Assembly: GCA_964020155.1 (NCBI GenBank)
Contig: OZ026548.1
Location: forward strand, 4,246,397-4,310,396
From: Chondrilla cf. caribensis
Lineage: Eukaryota > Porifera > Demospongiae > Chondrillida > Chondrillidae
Direction: 5' to 3'
DNA length: 64,000 nucleotides
Shown: positions 34,489 to 45,989 of the stretch, piece by piece
Layout of the letters: each line of letters starts with the position of its first letter
Position numbering within the stretch: position 1 is the first letter of the stretch
Made by a program: the position numbers and the translations under genes
The notes under the pieces: generated by a model
Seen by the model: the letters and a program-made list of their open reading frames with translations, nothing else
What the model was told of the DNA's origin: nothing
The model's database searches: none

Positions 34489-37277
34489 GTGTGTGGTTTT
34501 AAGTCTGCATACATGTGAATGCCCATTCATGTACATATGTGTATGTTCATATTTGTTCACTTTGTCCTGTTAGTGGTGCGTACTTCCTTGTGGACACTCC
34601 TTGTGTGCTCACTGTATTGAGCAGATGCAGAAGACCCTCTCTCCTAACCGGTGGCCCTTCACGAGAAGAAGGGAGATTCGCTGTCCTGTTTGCAGGTCGT
34701 GGGCTAAGAACGATGAAGTACACCTGGTGACTACAACAGTACAGAGTGCCCATAACACCAGGGTCAAGGTATGCTATAGCAGTGATAGGGCTGATTGCTT
34801 TACTGTACTTCGTCACTATGCAGTTAGTTTGTATTCATGCACTTGTAAAATGGTTCACGCTGTTATACGTTTATTGCTGTACTCTTCAATGGTGTATTTG
34901 TATGTGTTTGGATGCACACACACACACGCACGCACGCTCGCACGCACGCACGCACGCACACACACACGTGTACTGTACATACATACCTGTGTGTACCTAA
35001 TGAAAGCTACTTTATGTACGTACATACGTACTTTCATTGAATATATTTATGGATGTGATCAATAAATGATATAATCGACATGTGCTGCTCATACGTCCTA
35101 CAGGGAGATCACTCCACAAAGATTGAAGCTGTGATTTACAAGATCATTACCATTCATGACAATGATCCATATGCAAAGATTCTTGTATTTTCACAGGTTC
35201 GTACATTACGTTATGTACCTACTGACATAATATGTACTTGCTCATGTAAGGTACATTTGTATGTACGCATGTATCTACTTGTGTGTTTGTGCATGTGTGT
35301 GTGCGTATGTGTGTGTGCGTATGTGTGTGTGTGTGTGTGTGTGTGCATGCGTGCATGTGTGTGTGCGTGTGCTGTGTGTACTATCTCATTGTCTGGTGTA
35401 GTGGCTGTCTGCACTGGAGCTGCTTGCCAATGGACTCAGTCAAAACAGTATATCGTACGAGTATCCTTATCAGAAAGTCAGCAGTAATCTACAGGTTGGT
35501 ACTGTATGTATTGTATTTAATATTCGTAGTCTGACATAGACAATTTCTACAGTGTGTGTATATATACATAGTTTGATATGAAATACCATGTACAATAGAA
35601 AGTCCATCTTTGACTTGCATGGATAACTTTGACTACAAAATGTACAGTATGTATGTACATACGTGCATATGCCTATGTTCATAATGATTGTTTCTATCAT
35701 TTAGAGGAGTTTAACAGTCTTCAAGACTTTGCCGCATGTCAACGTCCTTCTTCTTCCACTTCACATGGGCTCCAATGGACTGAACATCACTGAGGCCACC
35801 CATGTTATCCTCTGTGAACCATCCCTCAATCCTTCAGCAGAGCAGCAAGCCGTCAGCCGAATCCACAGAATGGGACAGACCAGGTATGCCAGACAGCAAT
35901 TGTACATGTGAATACTTGAGCCTTGTATGGGTTCAAGGGTCTACTGGAACTGTGCAACATACGTATGTAGTGGGAATTGTGTAGTGCCATGGTAACTGTA
36001 TAGTACACAATAACAACTTACATGCCTTGTAATGGGACAACTCTCGATGCTACTGTGTGGACATACGTCCATATGTACCTGCTATGTGCACAGTGAATAC
36101 TTGTTAATCCACCTCAATTTGTTTTTAATATGCATGGTGGATAAATGAATTTGACCAATTAATTGGATATTCATTAGTACTTGAACAAAATTTGTTACTG
36201 GGAAATTGAGGTACATAGATCATAATGTTTGGATGTTTGGTGGTTAAAATGGTGACAGATTAACAAGAATTCATGGTACATGCGAACACTAGTTTTTGAT
36301 CCCGTAGCTACGGATGCTGTTCATATCAGAGTGTACACTCACATGTATGCATGGGCCAAATCATCCTGAAATGCACACTTCAATTTGGATTGAAATGTTT
36401 ACCCCAGGTACACTGTTTCAGTTCAACCCACATCCATTCCATGCAATGGACTTGTATGTACGTATGTCTGTACTGTGTACACAGACCAACAACTGTGCAT
36501 CGGTTCTATGTGAGCAACACAGTGGAGGATAAGATGTACCACTTGTTCCATCCTGAGGGAGAGGAAGCAGTGCCCACCGAAAGGTGAAGTGTACATGCAT
36601 GTATGGTATATTACCAGCCTGAGTGCACTGCACTGTATGTACCATATGTACAGGTGAATGTGTGTAACTAAAAAGAGAAATCTTCTGTTAGTACACACTA
36701 TGAATCCCTGAGTATGTACGTGCGTATGTACATTTGTACTGTACATACTTAGGTAACGGTAACTACAGATGTACAATAGTTTGTATGCTTAGTGAGTACA
36801 GGAAGTGTGTGTATGTGTGGATACTTTGCCCTACAGTCCTTATAGTATGCAGTATAACCTCTGCTAAAGGACACTGACATAGTATACATATACATACATA
36901 GTAACTTACCTTCTTACAGAGGACACTTTTGAGGTGCAGCAATTGAGTCTTTATGGTGCTAATACATTTTTACCTCTGAAGAATCTACAATCCCATTCCA
37001 TTCAACAATCTGAAAATTTTACTTTGTAACTTGTAAAATCAAATCATGAGTATCTTGAATATGTGATTATGCACGTTTAAACATATTGTACGTATATACG
37101 TATGTAATTATTTGTTGTGCATGTACCACCACGTTATGGAAGGTATGTAATGTGTGTATGTAGTGTCTTATCCATGATTTGTACTTCATGTGCAGATTGG
37201 AGTGTCTGGATACAAGTGAAAGGAAAGCTGAACTATCCATCAAAGAGTTCAGAGGTCTATTTGTGGCCAATCCCTAA
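21763..37277 (+). CDS. SHPRH: E3 ubiquitin ligase / SNF2 helicase SHPRH, 25 exons
   Basis: Exons: 21763-22862, 23292-24066, 24288-24392, 25242-25350, 25444-25523, 25768-25891, 26390-26553, 26820-26927, 27612-27680, 28398-28480, 29144-29270, 29544-29720, 30660-30916, 31217-31274, 31396-31550, 32129-32378, 32737-32880, 33062-33163, 34234-34299, 34574-34768, 35104-35196, 35402-35494, 35705-35883, 36485-36583, 37196-37277; total 1597 aa. Order: variable N-terminus; SNF2 motif I DEMGLGKT (386-393); PHD finger (Cys-rich, about 572-621); motif II DEAQ (727-730); LRQACLHPH; RING C3HC4 with C1341, C1344, C1357, H1359, C1362, C1365, C1388, C1391; helicase C-terminal half with GSNGLNITEATHV and SRIHRMGQT (about 1526-1536). 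The family polyubiquitinates PCNA at stalled forks. The insert between motif I and the PHD lacks a recognisable linker-histone (H15) domain. Exon 1's donor (AT|GTACGT at 22863) was chosen by phase and spacing; the exon 15 donor (GT|GTTGCT) is weak. Confidence 0.94.
25351..25400. repeat. (TG)n starting at the SHPRH exon 4 donor
   Basis: Exon 4 ends CAACTG|GTGTGTGTG; about 25 units fill half of the 93-bp intron 4. Confidence 0.92.
25542..25716. mobile_element. MITE, TIR CAGTGAATTCTTGTTAATCC, SHPRH intron 5
   Basis: TA-flanked left end; right arm GCAGATTAACGAGTATTCACC. Same family as 10883-11070, and starts only 18 bases after the exon 5 donor. Confidence 0.7.
25918..26345. repeat. 25-40 bp minisatellite, SHPRH intron 6
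   Basis: About a dozen imperfect copies with core CTCCACATGTATGTAGGTA and GTATGTA, ending about 45 bases before the exon 7 acceptor. Confidence 0.8.
26697..26766. repeat. (TG)n, SHPRH intron 7
   Basis: About 33 TG units on the sense strand, 50 bases before the exon 8 acceptor. Confidence 0.9.
26928..27060. repeat. 34-bp tandem repeat abutting the SHPRH exon 8 donor
   Basis: Three and a half copies of a unit with core GTAGAGATGCATATCTGCCAG; the first copy begins at the donor (CAG|gtcagcatctac). Confidence 0.85.
27302..27392. repeat. Two adjacent palindromes, SHPRH intron 8
   Basis: A roughly 60-base near-perfect palindrome (arm TTGTATACTCTGCATGTACA) is joined directly to a second about 31-base palindrome (arm ATCAGGTA.AGTAC). 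Two hairpins in tandem with no spacer. Confidence 0.85.
28169..28352. mobile_element. MITE, TIR CAGTGGAACC, SHPRH intron 9
   Basis: TA on both sides; right end GAGAGGTTCCACTG. Internal sequence (CTATAGTGCTAATACATTTTT and CACCTCTGAAGAGTGGACA) is shared with 30377-30573. Confidence 0.8.
29984..30240 (-). mobile_element. Hammerhead-ribozyme-like motif with Penelope-type flank, SHPRH intron 12
   Basis: On the minus strand CTGATGA (30209-30215) is followed by a 6-bp stem GACAGC/GCTGTC (30203-30208 with 30191-30196) and GAAA (30187-30190). This is the core layout of hammerhead motifs found in the terminal repeats of Penelope-like elements (established). An open stretch with a retroelement-like look continues to about 29984. 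Stems I and III were not convincingly paired by eye, so activity is not claimed. Confidence 0.45.
30377..30573. mobile_element. MITE, TIR CAGTGGAACC, SHPRH intron 12
   Basis: Second insertion of the 28169-28352 family in this gene, TA-flanked, with a GGACACTCTGTA insertion relative to that copy. Ends about 85 bases before the exon 13 acceptor. Confidence 0.8.
31683..31796. mobile_element. Foldback element, SHPRH intron 15
   Basis: Arms of about 50 bp: ATATCCTGCCTAGGTGTGCT at the left and AGCACACCTAGGCAGGATAT at the right, with a short centre GAGGGCAAAGCCC. Almost the whole element is stem. Not coding. Confidence 0.85.
32591..32664. repeat. (TG)n, SHPRH intron 16
   Basis: About 36 TG units on the sense strand, 70 bases before the exon 17 acceptor. 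Confidence 0.9.
32881..32970. repeat. (TG)n starting at the SHPRH exon 17 donor
   Basis: Exon 17 ends CACGAG|GTGTGTATATTTGTGTG; the tract starts at the donor. Confidence 0.9.
33540..34140. repeat. Repeat unit Z with 101-bp tandem duplication, SHPRH intron 18
   Basis: Sequence shared with 43185-43615 and 48750-49060 (markers ATATTGCCCAGG, CTCGTTCACACTTCAATCA, GTGAATAGTATAAAAAC). It ends in a sub-element with inverted ends GTATCCCTCCTGGGTGG / CCCAGGAGGGATAC. Here a 101-bp segment beginning at that GTATCC is repeated (33805, 33906, 34007). Confidence 0.75.
34429..34496. repeat. (TG)n, SHPRH intron 19
   Basis: The tract that corresponds to the expanded 52077-52202 tract of the duplicated copy. 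Confidence 0.85.
36091..36276. mobile_element. MITE of the CAGTGAATACT family, SHPRH intron 23
   Basis: Present at the equivalent place in all three SHPRH-derived blocks (also 54056-54242 and 59810-59994), so it was inserted before the duplications. Confidence 0.75.
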
Positions 37278-38270
37278 CATTTTAGCATCCAATCCCTTCA
37301 GATTGTTCAAGATTTCCATGTCTTTTCATGTTTGATTCACATACGTGTGCAGTTCTGTACTGTAAATTTACACATGCAGATGCACCAATGTAATATGGTG
37401 CATGCTTGCCAGTGATTCTTCAGCATATTGTCCTTTTCAGGACTGGACATTTTATGGAGATTTTTGGTAGTTACTATAATCGCAAGTTTAATTGTGAATT
37501 GTGGAATTTGTAGCTTTTATGTATGCAACAGTAGCAATTAAAACAGGATTTGTGTAACTTAATATTGAAACACCAAGCTGAAAACCCTCTATATATAGAT
37601 TCTTTAAACTTGGTTTTTAGCTGTTTGCTATGCAATGTTTATAAGCAAATGTAGAGATTTGTGGAGACATGTTTGGATCACCTATAGTGAGAAACAGACA
37701 TCAATCTACTTGAGTTTGTCAACAGTCAAATGAGATTTTGTAAACTTTGTTGTATCTAATTCTTGGAACAGATGATGGCTCCATGTATGTTTCTATAGCT
37801 ACTAGGTATATTCAGTTGGAATGCATGTCAATTGATGTATTGTATATAGTTGGAATTTGACAGCTAGTAAGGTAACTTCAAATTAAGAATTTGTCAGTTT
37901 TACAAACTTCCCTATCTGTTGTACATATTGACCTATAGTACATGTGTAGTAACTGTTTAGTGTTGTATTATTTGTTCACACTACACTGAGCTAACCGTGG
38001 ATTACGAGTTCAAGATAAGATTCAACAGTTACACATATTGGGATGGATGAAGAATTCAAGCATTATCAAGAGTAAAAGGGGTGAGTTGTTGAATCTCCAT
38101 TGTTACATGATTGTGTGCAACACTGCTATTCACTCCTTTTGTATCATATGTCGGTGTGGTATACATACAATAGGTATGTATGTACATATAATATATGTTC
38201 ACTGTATTTCAATATTATTGTACTATCATGTATGAATTTGTATATTCCAATACAACATGTACTGTATGTA

Positions 38271-38640
38271 CAGTGAATTCTCGTTAATCCGCCACTGCTT
38301 TATCCGTCAAACCTGTTTATCCGCCACCAATTGCCTGCATGAATTCATTTGTATGGTTTTACTATTGATGTAATCCGCCAATCAGATAATCCGCCTCCGC
38401 CACAATTTTGTGACATCACTTCCTCTAATTACGCGTGTTATGTAACACTTAATCCGCCAGTCCTTTAAGAAGATGGCTATCAAGTATGTTTGTTGCTATT
38501 GTTATATTATGCTATTGCTATTTGTGCTATATGCTATTGTTTGCTTGATATAATATAATATTGTGATCAAAATTTAAGTAATTCGTTAATCCGCCAAATA
38601 TTGCTAAAATGAATTGCGGCAGATTAACGAGAGTACATTG
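38271..38640. mobile_element. TA-flanked element, TIR CAGTGAATTCTCGTTAATCC
   Basis: About 370 bp, twice the size of its MITE relatives. Right arm GCAGATTAACGAGAGTACATTG. Contains many AATCCGCC repeats and no long frame. Confidence 0.7.
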
Positions 38641-38844
38641 TATGTGCCAGGAGGTATTGACTGAACTTTATAATTAATTTTTGTATGTGTATAGCTAGTT
38701 GTGCAATTGATCTCTAGTGTTAATAGGCTGTATTTCATGCCATGGGTGCTTGAAAGACGATCTTAGCAGGCCAAGCTAATGGTGCACTCTTTTAGTCTGT
38801 TGTGTGATAATGGAATGTATTTATTTATTTGACATTAGGGTGGG

Positions 38845-39345
38845 GAGGTGTGTGGTAAATGTGTATTTCTTGTTCTTGTGCAAATTGTGACTCTACTGTG
38901 CCCCAAGGTGTACAGTAACTGCAATTAGTGTGCTAATGACATCCATGGCTCTCAGCAGTGTGGGAGTCCTGTACTAAGTCTTCCACTCCCCTTATGATGT
39001 CATTCACAGTCAACAGCAATGTCCCAAATCAGAAGTACTATTCCTCTCTATGACATCATCACCTGTTGTCCTTAGAGACTCTTATTCCCAGACTACCAGT
39101 GATAGATATGTAGTATGCACTATAGTCTTGCCATCAGGTACAATACAGTATATGGTTCATCTGTTTATATGTTGTGTATACAGTATGCAACATGTGAAAG
39201 TATTAAAAATGAGCTATATTCCCACATACTAGAGTTGATTCTGTGATGATCCACAACAAGCATGACAGGTCTTAAGCACTTTCCTACCAAAAGTATACAA
39301 ATTGTACTATCTATCCATGTGGATTTTTTTCATCAAATTTTTTAA
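38845..39345. repeat. Repeat unit X/W, copy 1
   Basis: Dispersed unit with markers TGTGGGAGTCCTGTACT, CTTATGATGTCATTCACAGT, TAGTCTTGCCATCAGGTACA and CACAACAAGCATGACAGGTC. Other copies: 42690-43015, 47860-48235, 56340-56825, 61005-61505; fragments at 42130-42300, 51750-51885 and 63345-63490. Copies 1, 56340 and 61005 sit just downstream of C4-like genes. Confidence 0.75.
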
Positions 39346-39854
39346 TATCATTGTTTAATATTATTCTTAAGCTGTTTGTGGGAAGTACAAATATAACTAC
39401 AATAATAGAGAATTACCCCCATTTCACTGCATATCTATATATATTAATAGTATATATATATACTGTAGGTACTGTTACTGAGTCAGACATTATGTCATAG
39501 TTCCTATAATGGGGATTTCCAGAGGATTACTTGAGGGTGCTTCAGGACAGGAAGTTAGAAGTAGGCACAATAGTAGTGTTTACAAGAAAAGAAAATATCA
39601 GTATTGGTATCTAGAGTTTATTCAGTATATTCCATTCACTACTGCATATATATTTGTTCTTGCAGTCGTGCATACTCAACAACATGTGACCAAAAATTCA
39701 TTTATTACTCACTACAAAACTGAGTTACAAAGCCTGTGTTCTGTTTCTTGGACTAATACTGTGAATATCTACGTATAGCTCTATTGATGTTACGCACTCT
39801 AAGCATCTATCTACTCTATGTGTGTAAGTCACAGGCATTGTAGTGAGTGGTTGT

Positions 39855-41285
39855 TCATTTGGTACAGACCACACAAGTAATCTCTTTGTAGCTGTTGTAA
39901 GGAGGGCACAAGATATTGCCCTCGCAATGTGCTTCAACGTTAAGGAGGTCTGCAGCTTGTTGAGTATGGCCTTGACTCCCTCGAAGAGCCTGTGGATACT
40001 TATCCACACATATGAAATCGGATCTGTAATATTTATCATGTGGAGCCATCAGGTAACCGTAGTACTCTCTCCTCCAGGAGGTCGGGCAGCTAGTAGTTCC
40101 TGGGACCATCAGGACATCTTTTCGAGCTGTGGTGTGACACACGACACATGGAGGATTTCTGTCCCAAACATTGCTACCCATGATACTACCATGTGGATGC
40201 ATCTCAACTGGTGCTATTTTTGCTGTATTTTGTGTACCAGACTGATAGCTGGAGTACCCAGGACTTTTTGTGAGACATACAAAGTTTGCCCCGCTGCCTT
40301 TTGTGGTATATTGGGCGCCAGCTGCAAAACCTTCATACACCTTATAAACTCCAAATGGACAGTAAGTTTTCCCCCATCTTGTGTACACAAGTCCTGGAAG
40401 GGGTTGGAGGAAATAAAGCATGACATTAAATTGTGTCTTCATTAATAAAATTCAATCCATGACATGCATATGTACATGCATACCATTTGATAACATTTCG
40501 AGAAGTGTGTACATGCACTTTATGTGTACAATATCTACTTACAAGCAGTATATCCACAGGCCTGTAGGCAGGATTTAAGAAAGGGAGTTGCAATTTAGTT
40601 AGTAAAACATGTTTGTTTTTAATTTGCTTACACGTGCAAGTTTACTGTATGTATCCAATTTCAATATTATTACAATATCCATAGCGAAATCCACATACAG
40701 ATAGCACATCAATGACATTCTGTATGTACAATGAAATATACATCCCCCATCAAGTGTACACTGCACCTACGTATTTCAATGATTCAGAATTGAATGCCAC
40801 AGTTGATTACGTCCGTAATTAGTAATTGAGACGGATTGTGCACTCCCAGTAGCAACTTTCTTATAGAACACTTACATGAAGTTAACAATGTTATGAAGTA
40901 ATGATTCAGAACATGATGATTATCGTTCTAATTATGAAACTGTTACTAAACTTCTTATTTATTTTGACCATATCATAGTAAATAATTCTACAGAATTAAA
41001 TTCGGATATTTTCTCTCATGCAATCAAAAATATAGGAAAAACAATCAATGATGAAGCCATGTAGCCTCAGATAACTACAGTTACTAATTCTATTCAGAGA
41101 TTAGATTTCGTGAATCCAACCACCTATCCTGCGAAAATTTCTGACATGGTATTTACCTGTAATTTATGATGTATATTCAATACCTTATCAGCTTCTGCTC
41201 TCTACACTAACTAATGTACGTATAGTACTTACTTACCTTGACCAAATGGAAGGATCACCAACAGTGCCAAAAGGATCTGTAGCAT
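39855..41285 (-). CDS. Short-chain collagen C4-like secreted protein, type A, 2 exons
   Basis: Exon 1 41237-41285 (49 nt) encodes MLQILLALLVILPFGQ plus a split Gly: a typical signal peptide with the donor right after it. Exon 2 39855-40393 starts GA|CTTGTGTACACA and runs to a stop; 195 aa in all. The mature protein is a single domain beginning VYTRWGKTYCP, with CVVCHTTARKDVLMVPGTTSCP, SWRREYYGYLM, FICVDKYP and a C-terminal EITCVVCTK; ten Cys, conserved in all paralogues here. This is the C-terminal domain of sponge 'short-chain collagen C4-like' proteins (family knowledge). No Gly-X-Y repeats are present, so this is a domain-only secreted form. Role: probably extracellular matrix; the biochemical activity is unknown. 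It differs much from genes at 57.0 and 61.7 kb, which form a second type. Confidence 0.85.
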
Positions 41286-44203
41286 CTTGTCTGTACGTAT
41301 CACTTTGAACTTGAACTTGAACTTGAACTTGATCACTTCTTGAATTCCAGGAGAGGGGAGGTATACCAACTAATAATATTGGTGATTAAGTGGGCTCCTT
41401 TTATATCTACTTGGATGTCATGTTTGTGTACTTAATTGTAAGTTTTCATAAGTGGACTGTAACCCACCCTTTGCTTTGTCTGAGGCTTCAAGGATAGCAG
41501 AAGTGGCAAATATGTCAACAGACATGTAGTTTTCAATTAGGCCCTCAGTAACGAACATATCTGGATTACCACTTACAGATGCCATTCATTGAAGGTATAC
41601 TACCAGTGTAATAAATTACACGTTTTAACCGATTCGGCATAATATATTGTAGGAGACAATGTACACATACAGAGAGGTCAATGGGGAGTGGTTTTTAATG
41701 AAGATTAAGTTGTGTTTAGTTTTGGAGGACAAATTGAAAAGTATGATTCTGAATTATCACCATCTGGTAACAGGTTATATGTATGTTTATATCTTGATTG
41801 GTTGAAACATCAAGAAGAATGATAAGGATACATTCCCCATTTATCCTTCTTAAAGGTGTTAAAACATGTACATGGCATGCATATGTGAATATGTACTGTA
41901 TGTACTATGTGTGCAAATGTATGTATGTATGTTTAATGTGAATATGTATATAATATATATGTGTATCTGTATGCACAGTATGCATGTATGTACGTATGTA
42001 TAATAATATGTAGGTAATTTATGTGTGTATGTCTACTGCATGTAACATGTGTACGTATATAGTACGTATGTGTGCATACATGTGTGAACAGTACAATATG
42101 CATACAGTATGCATGTGTGCATATCATTTCCTCAAAGATGCTCATGCTCTCAGTCATTCCACCTACCTCTCAGCATCCAATTGTCCTAAGAGACTCTCAT
42201 TCCAAAATTATTAGTGTGAAGTATGTCCAGCACCCATTGTTGTCTCAACATCAGGCATAGTATGTGATTTATCTCTTCATATGTAGTGTAATATACAGTA
42301 TGTGTGAGTTAATGAGATTCATATCCCAATCCTGTTGAATAGGTGGAATGCCTAGGTACGAATTGTGGTTACATGGAAACCTATCAACTACCACCCCTGT
42401 GCAGTGCAGTGAAACATTCATGTAAGCATACAACAGTCAACTGAAAGACAAGCCTGGGAAACAATTAGAGATTTTTAAACAATTATCAATGTAAGTCATA
42501 ATGTCTAGTATCACCTTAACCCCGGATTATTGTTTTGATTGCACTTAAGAAGATTGGGTGTTGTTATTAATTTTGGGTCATGGTTCATTGGTAGACAGCT
42601 GACTGTCTCACTACATCTATTCAGGTTGCAGGTTCATAAGTGAATGCCCTCAGTCCATAGTAACTGAGTTATACCACATCAGGTTATAGGGGGTGAGTGG
42701 GATATGTGTATCCTTGCTATTGTGCAATTTGACTCTACTGTGCCCCAGGGTGTACTGCACTTAGTGTGCTAATGACATTCATGACTCTCGGTGGTCTGGG
42801 AGTCCTGTACTGAGTCCTCCACTCCCCTTATGATGTCATTCACAATCAACAGCAATGTCCGAAATCCCACCGTCACCTGTTGTCCTAAGAGACCCTATAT
42901 CCAAAAAGACCGATGTGAGGTGTGTACAGTACACACTGTTGTCTTGCCATCAGGTACAGTATGTGTGTATGTAGTATATACAGGGTGTGAGTTTGCATCT
43001 CAGTACTATTGAATGAGATGACTGCTGTTGTCCTCATTATAGTGAAGAATGTACATAACCCCTGCATCAGACCTGGTACAGTAGTAGGTAGTACTATTAT
43101 AACGATATTTTGGGCTATTGATGTTGACACAGTTCCCAATTGTAGTTAGAGATGCAGTCATTAAGACTTCAGATTGCTAGGTATACTGTATGTATCATGG
43201 TGCGTGGGTGGGTCTGGTGGATCAAAGGAAAAAGTGGATTTACATCTGCGACATAAGCCTGCTTCCTTAGATATTGCCCAGGTCATAATTAATATCCCTA
43301 CCATGCAATTAATCATTAATCTAACAATACTCGTTCACACTTCAATCACAACAATGCCCTTCAATTAACACAATGCAAAGCAATACTACAGTAGTGAATA
43401 GTATAAAAACCAAAAGAACAATATGTACACGGTCCTAAGTACTGCCACCATGACACATATATTTATTGTATCCCTCTTGGGTGGGCTGCAGCAGAGATAC
43501 AGACACTTTTGTCTAGAATTATTGTCAACTCGGGTTGCACCATTGTTGTCCGTTAATGGACAAAAATAACTGTATCCCTGCTGTAACCCACCCAGGAGGG
43601 ATACAACTATTATTATATATTTTTAATTATTTGATGTCCTCAATCATATTCAGCTTTCACTATAGCATTGTAACTATGGTAACAGATGGCGTCTGACTCT
43701 TTCCTCTGACATGTTGATAAATGAATAGGACGGTTTGGCATTTGCTGGGATTTATTTTGTCTTCATTTTACACATACGTACTGTACTACGGTTGGTAGAT
43801 TGTGTGCTGATGAAATAAATTTTCACTGTTGATGTTTCAATTGATTTCAATGTGATTCTTAAACAATCACTGCTAGAGTTTGTGGTTTAAATTAAATTGA
43901 AATAATATTATATCATTTAATTGATTATGAATTCTACCCAAGAACCCATATAATACACACACCTCTTCACAGAAGCACTATAATAATAATGATAATAATT
44001 CTATTAATTTTAATGAAGCCCAAACTAAGTATTATTCCAATTATATATAGATTGGTTTACTTGAATGTGTAATGATGTACTCATATAAGTCATTCCTCCA
44101 CCTCAATGGGGTAGTTCCCAATGATGGTAGTTCTGTTCTTAGACTATGTAATTGACATCTTTGTAATTATTACTTGTTACATGGTACTCTTCAGATGAAC
44201 TGA
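41286..44203. other. C4 type A promoter region and repeat units, no gene
   Basis: 41290-41750 resembles 62600-63180, i.e. the upstream region of the third C4-like gene, including CAGAGAGGTCAA. 42125-42640 is a unit recurring at 46560-46870 and 63340-63790 (marker CACCCCTGTGCAGTGCA). 42690-43015 is unit X; 43185-43615 unit Z; 43620-44100 recurs at 49060-49560 and in part at 63820-64000. Microsatellite-like TATG sequence at 41860-42110. No exon recognised. Confidence 0.55.
41399..41405 (-). promoter_or_regulatory. TATA box of the type A C4-like gene
   Basis: TATAAAA on the minus strand in GATATAAAAGGAG, 114 bp upstream of the start codon. The same GTATAAAAGGAGCC context stands upstream of the 61.7-kb paralogue. 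Confidence 0.65.
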
Positions 44204-44480
44204 CTTTATCTGGTACACACAGCACTTGTGATCTCCTAGTAGTTGTTGTACCGGCTACTGGAGCAGGGGACGAGACCACTACTACAGTCTACCTCCACAT
44301 GAAAGAGATCTGTTGCACGATATGTATTGCCTGTACTTCCAGAAATTATACTATATTCTTTGTCAACGCAAATGAATTAGGTGCTGTGGGCATTGGTATC
44401 ACTCTTGGTCATTAAATATCCCTGATATTCTAAGGTCCATCCATAGTAGCAGCTGGTACGAGCAGTTAACTTGTTTTTCT
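44204..44480 (-). pseudogene. C4-like domain remnant
   Basis: The second half of a C4-like domain reads on the minus strand: TARTSCYYGWTLEYQGYLM, then, after in-frame stops, FICVDKEY, DLFHVEVDC, RYNNY and a terminal stop. At least two in-frame stops. The first half of the domain is missing and is replaced by a retroelement fragment immediately upstream. It resembles the 57.0- and 61.7-kb type. Confidence 0.8.
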
Positions 44481-45530
44481 TCCATTGGCTGGTACTCTTT
44501 ATCACATATCCTGTCCATCCTGGTTTTAAGGCACTTGATTTCCCCTGATTGGATGATGGTTCAAGCCATAGTTGATGTATCGGTCTGTATGCATCTTTTT
44601 TGGAACACTGTAGTGGACAATTTTCCTCCATTTTTCTTGACCAATACAGCCAGGAATGGTAATTGTCCATCGATTTCTATTTCCATCGTGAATTTGATAC
44701 TTGTCCTCATAGTATTTAGGTGTTTTAGGAAATCCCGTAAATCCTCTATTCTTCCTGTCATCAACATAGCATAGCCAAGTATCCGGTTTTACTGCTGCAG
44801 CTCTTATGGCTTCTTCTTCAAAATGTTCCATGAATATGTTGGCTATAACCAGTGATAGTGGGTTTCCCATGGCTGCTTTCTGTTCATAACACTGGTCTCC
44901 CCACATGAAGTACGTGGATGTCAGGCAAAGGTTCAGTAGGTTTCTTATATGGACTCCACTGATAAGGTCGTATTCAATCCCTTGTAATTGTTCTCCAGCA
45001 TGATAGTGACCTCCAATGATTCTTCAATTGGTACCTTTGTGAACAGCTGTACCACATCAAAACTTACCAACACTGTGTCCTCTTCTAATCTGATGTTCTT
45101 TATTTTCTGTACAAAGTCACTTGAATCCTGTACAAAGGAGAAGGACTTACCTGCCAACGGTGAGATAGTCTTTGTCAATTCTTTTGCTAAATAGTAGGTA
45201 GCTGATCCTATGGTGGACACAATTGGTCTTAATGGGACATCTGGTTTATGTATCTTTGGTAGTTCGTAGAGTTGGGGAGCGTTACTGAATGTAGTCCTCA
45301 TCTTGTCATACATGGTCTTGTTGATTTCTCCAGATTCAAACAGTTTTTTGAGCTCATTGTTGACTTTCTTTAACATCTTGTAGGTCGGGTCTACTTGCTG
45401 CTTGGGTTGGGCTTGGGGGGGGTTAGCTTTCATTTGACATTTCTTGACTTCCGTTTTGAGGTCATGAGCAGTTTCTTGTGGTAAGGTTTCCACAGCTTTT
45501 CCCATACAGATTCACCCAGGAGCTTATACT
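44481..45530 (-). mobile_element. Degenerate Penelope-like reverse transcriptase
   Basis: Two minus-strand frames carry reverse-transcriptase motifs in order: ELPKIHKPDVPLRPIVSTIG, PLAGKSFSFVQDSSDFV, VSFDVVQLFTKVPIEES (45505-44945), then AAMGNPLSLVIANIFMEHFE and WLCYVDD with the catalytic Asp pair (44906-44760), then in a shifted frame FTMEIEIDGQLPFLAVLV and LSTTVFQKR. This order and spacing is that of Penelope-like elements. Broken by at least two frame changes and truncated at both ends; no endonuclease domain seen. It abuts the broken C4-like domain. Confidence 0.8.
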
Positions 45531-45989
45531 CCTTTGGTGAACCTCAGTCTCTACCGGTCATTCCACTTGACAATTTTTTTCCCCGCCTTCAGGCGTGATA
45601 AGGGGTGTGTGGGCCCTATCCCCCAGGTGCAGACCGCTCTCCTATTAACAAACCATAGTAAGTTGTACGGGAATTTCGTGAATGCATTTCCGGAACTTAT
45701 AGGTGTGGGAATTGTCTCTCAGACAAGGTCCAGTGTCTGTGGAAACACCGGGCATTGAGCTTTGCCCCATGAAGTCCAAGAAGGGGTTCATGATGATCCC
45801 CATTGCATGCTTGTGATTGGCTAGGTTGTAGTGATTAGGAGGTAGGAGGCAGTGGTAAGCTGTAGTGTGAGTGCTAGCATGTAGCTGGTACTCAGGTAAG
45901 TATGCCCGTTAGTCTGGAGCAGAGGAAGTTAGGCATTAAATAGCACTCATTTGATTCATTGACACTCTTGCTGGGTGACTCTTTAGTTA

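Larger units (their letters stand above)
37278..39854. other. SHPRH 3' flank and repeat units, no gene
   Basis: No coding exon on either strand. A plus-strand ATTAAA (37537-37542) is a candidate SHPRH polyadenylation signal. The region 37490-37770 recurs at 51420-51700 and 55430-55710; a large TA-flanked element (38271-38640) with CAGTGAATTCTCGTTAATCC ends follows; 38845-39345 is repeat unit X/W; 39370-39780 recurs at 58560-59240. Confidence 0.6.

Noticed and set aside
34916..34970. tRNA or other structured RNA near CA/CG-rich tracts
   Set aside because: No cloverleaf or promoter boxes; only alternating purine-pyrimidine repeats.
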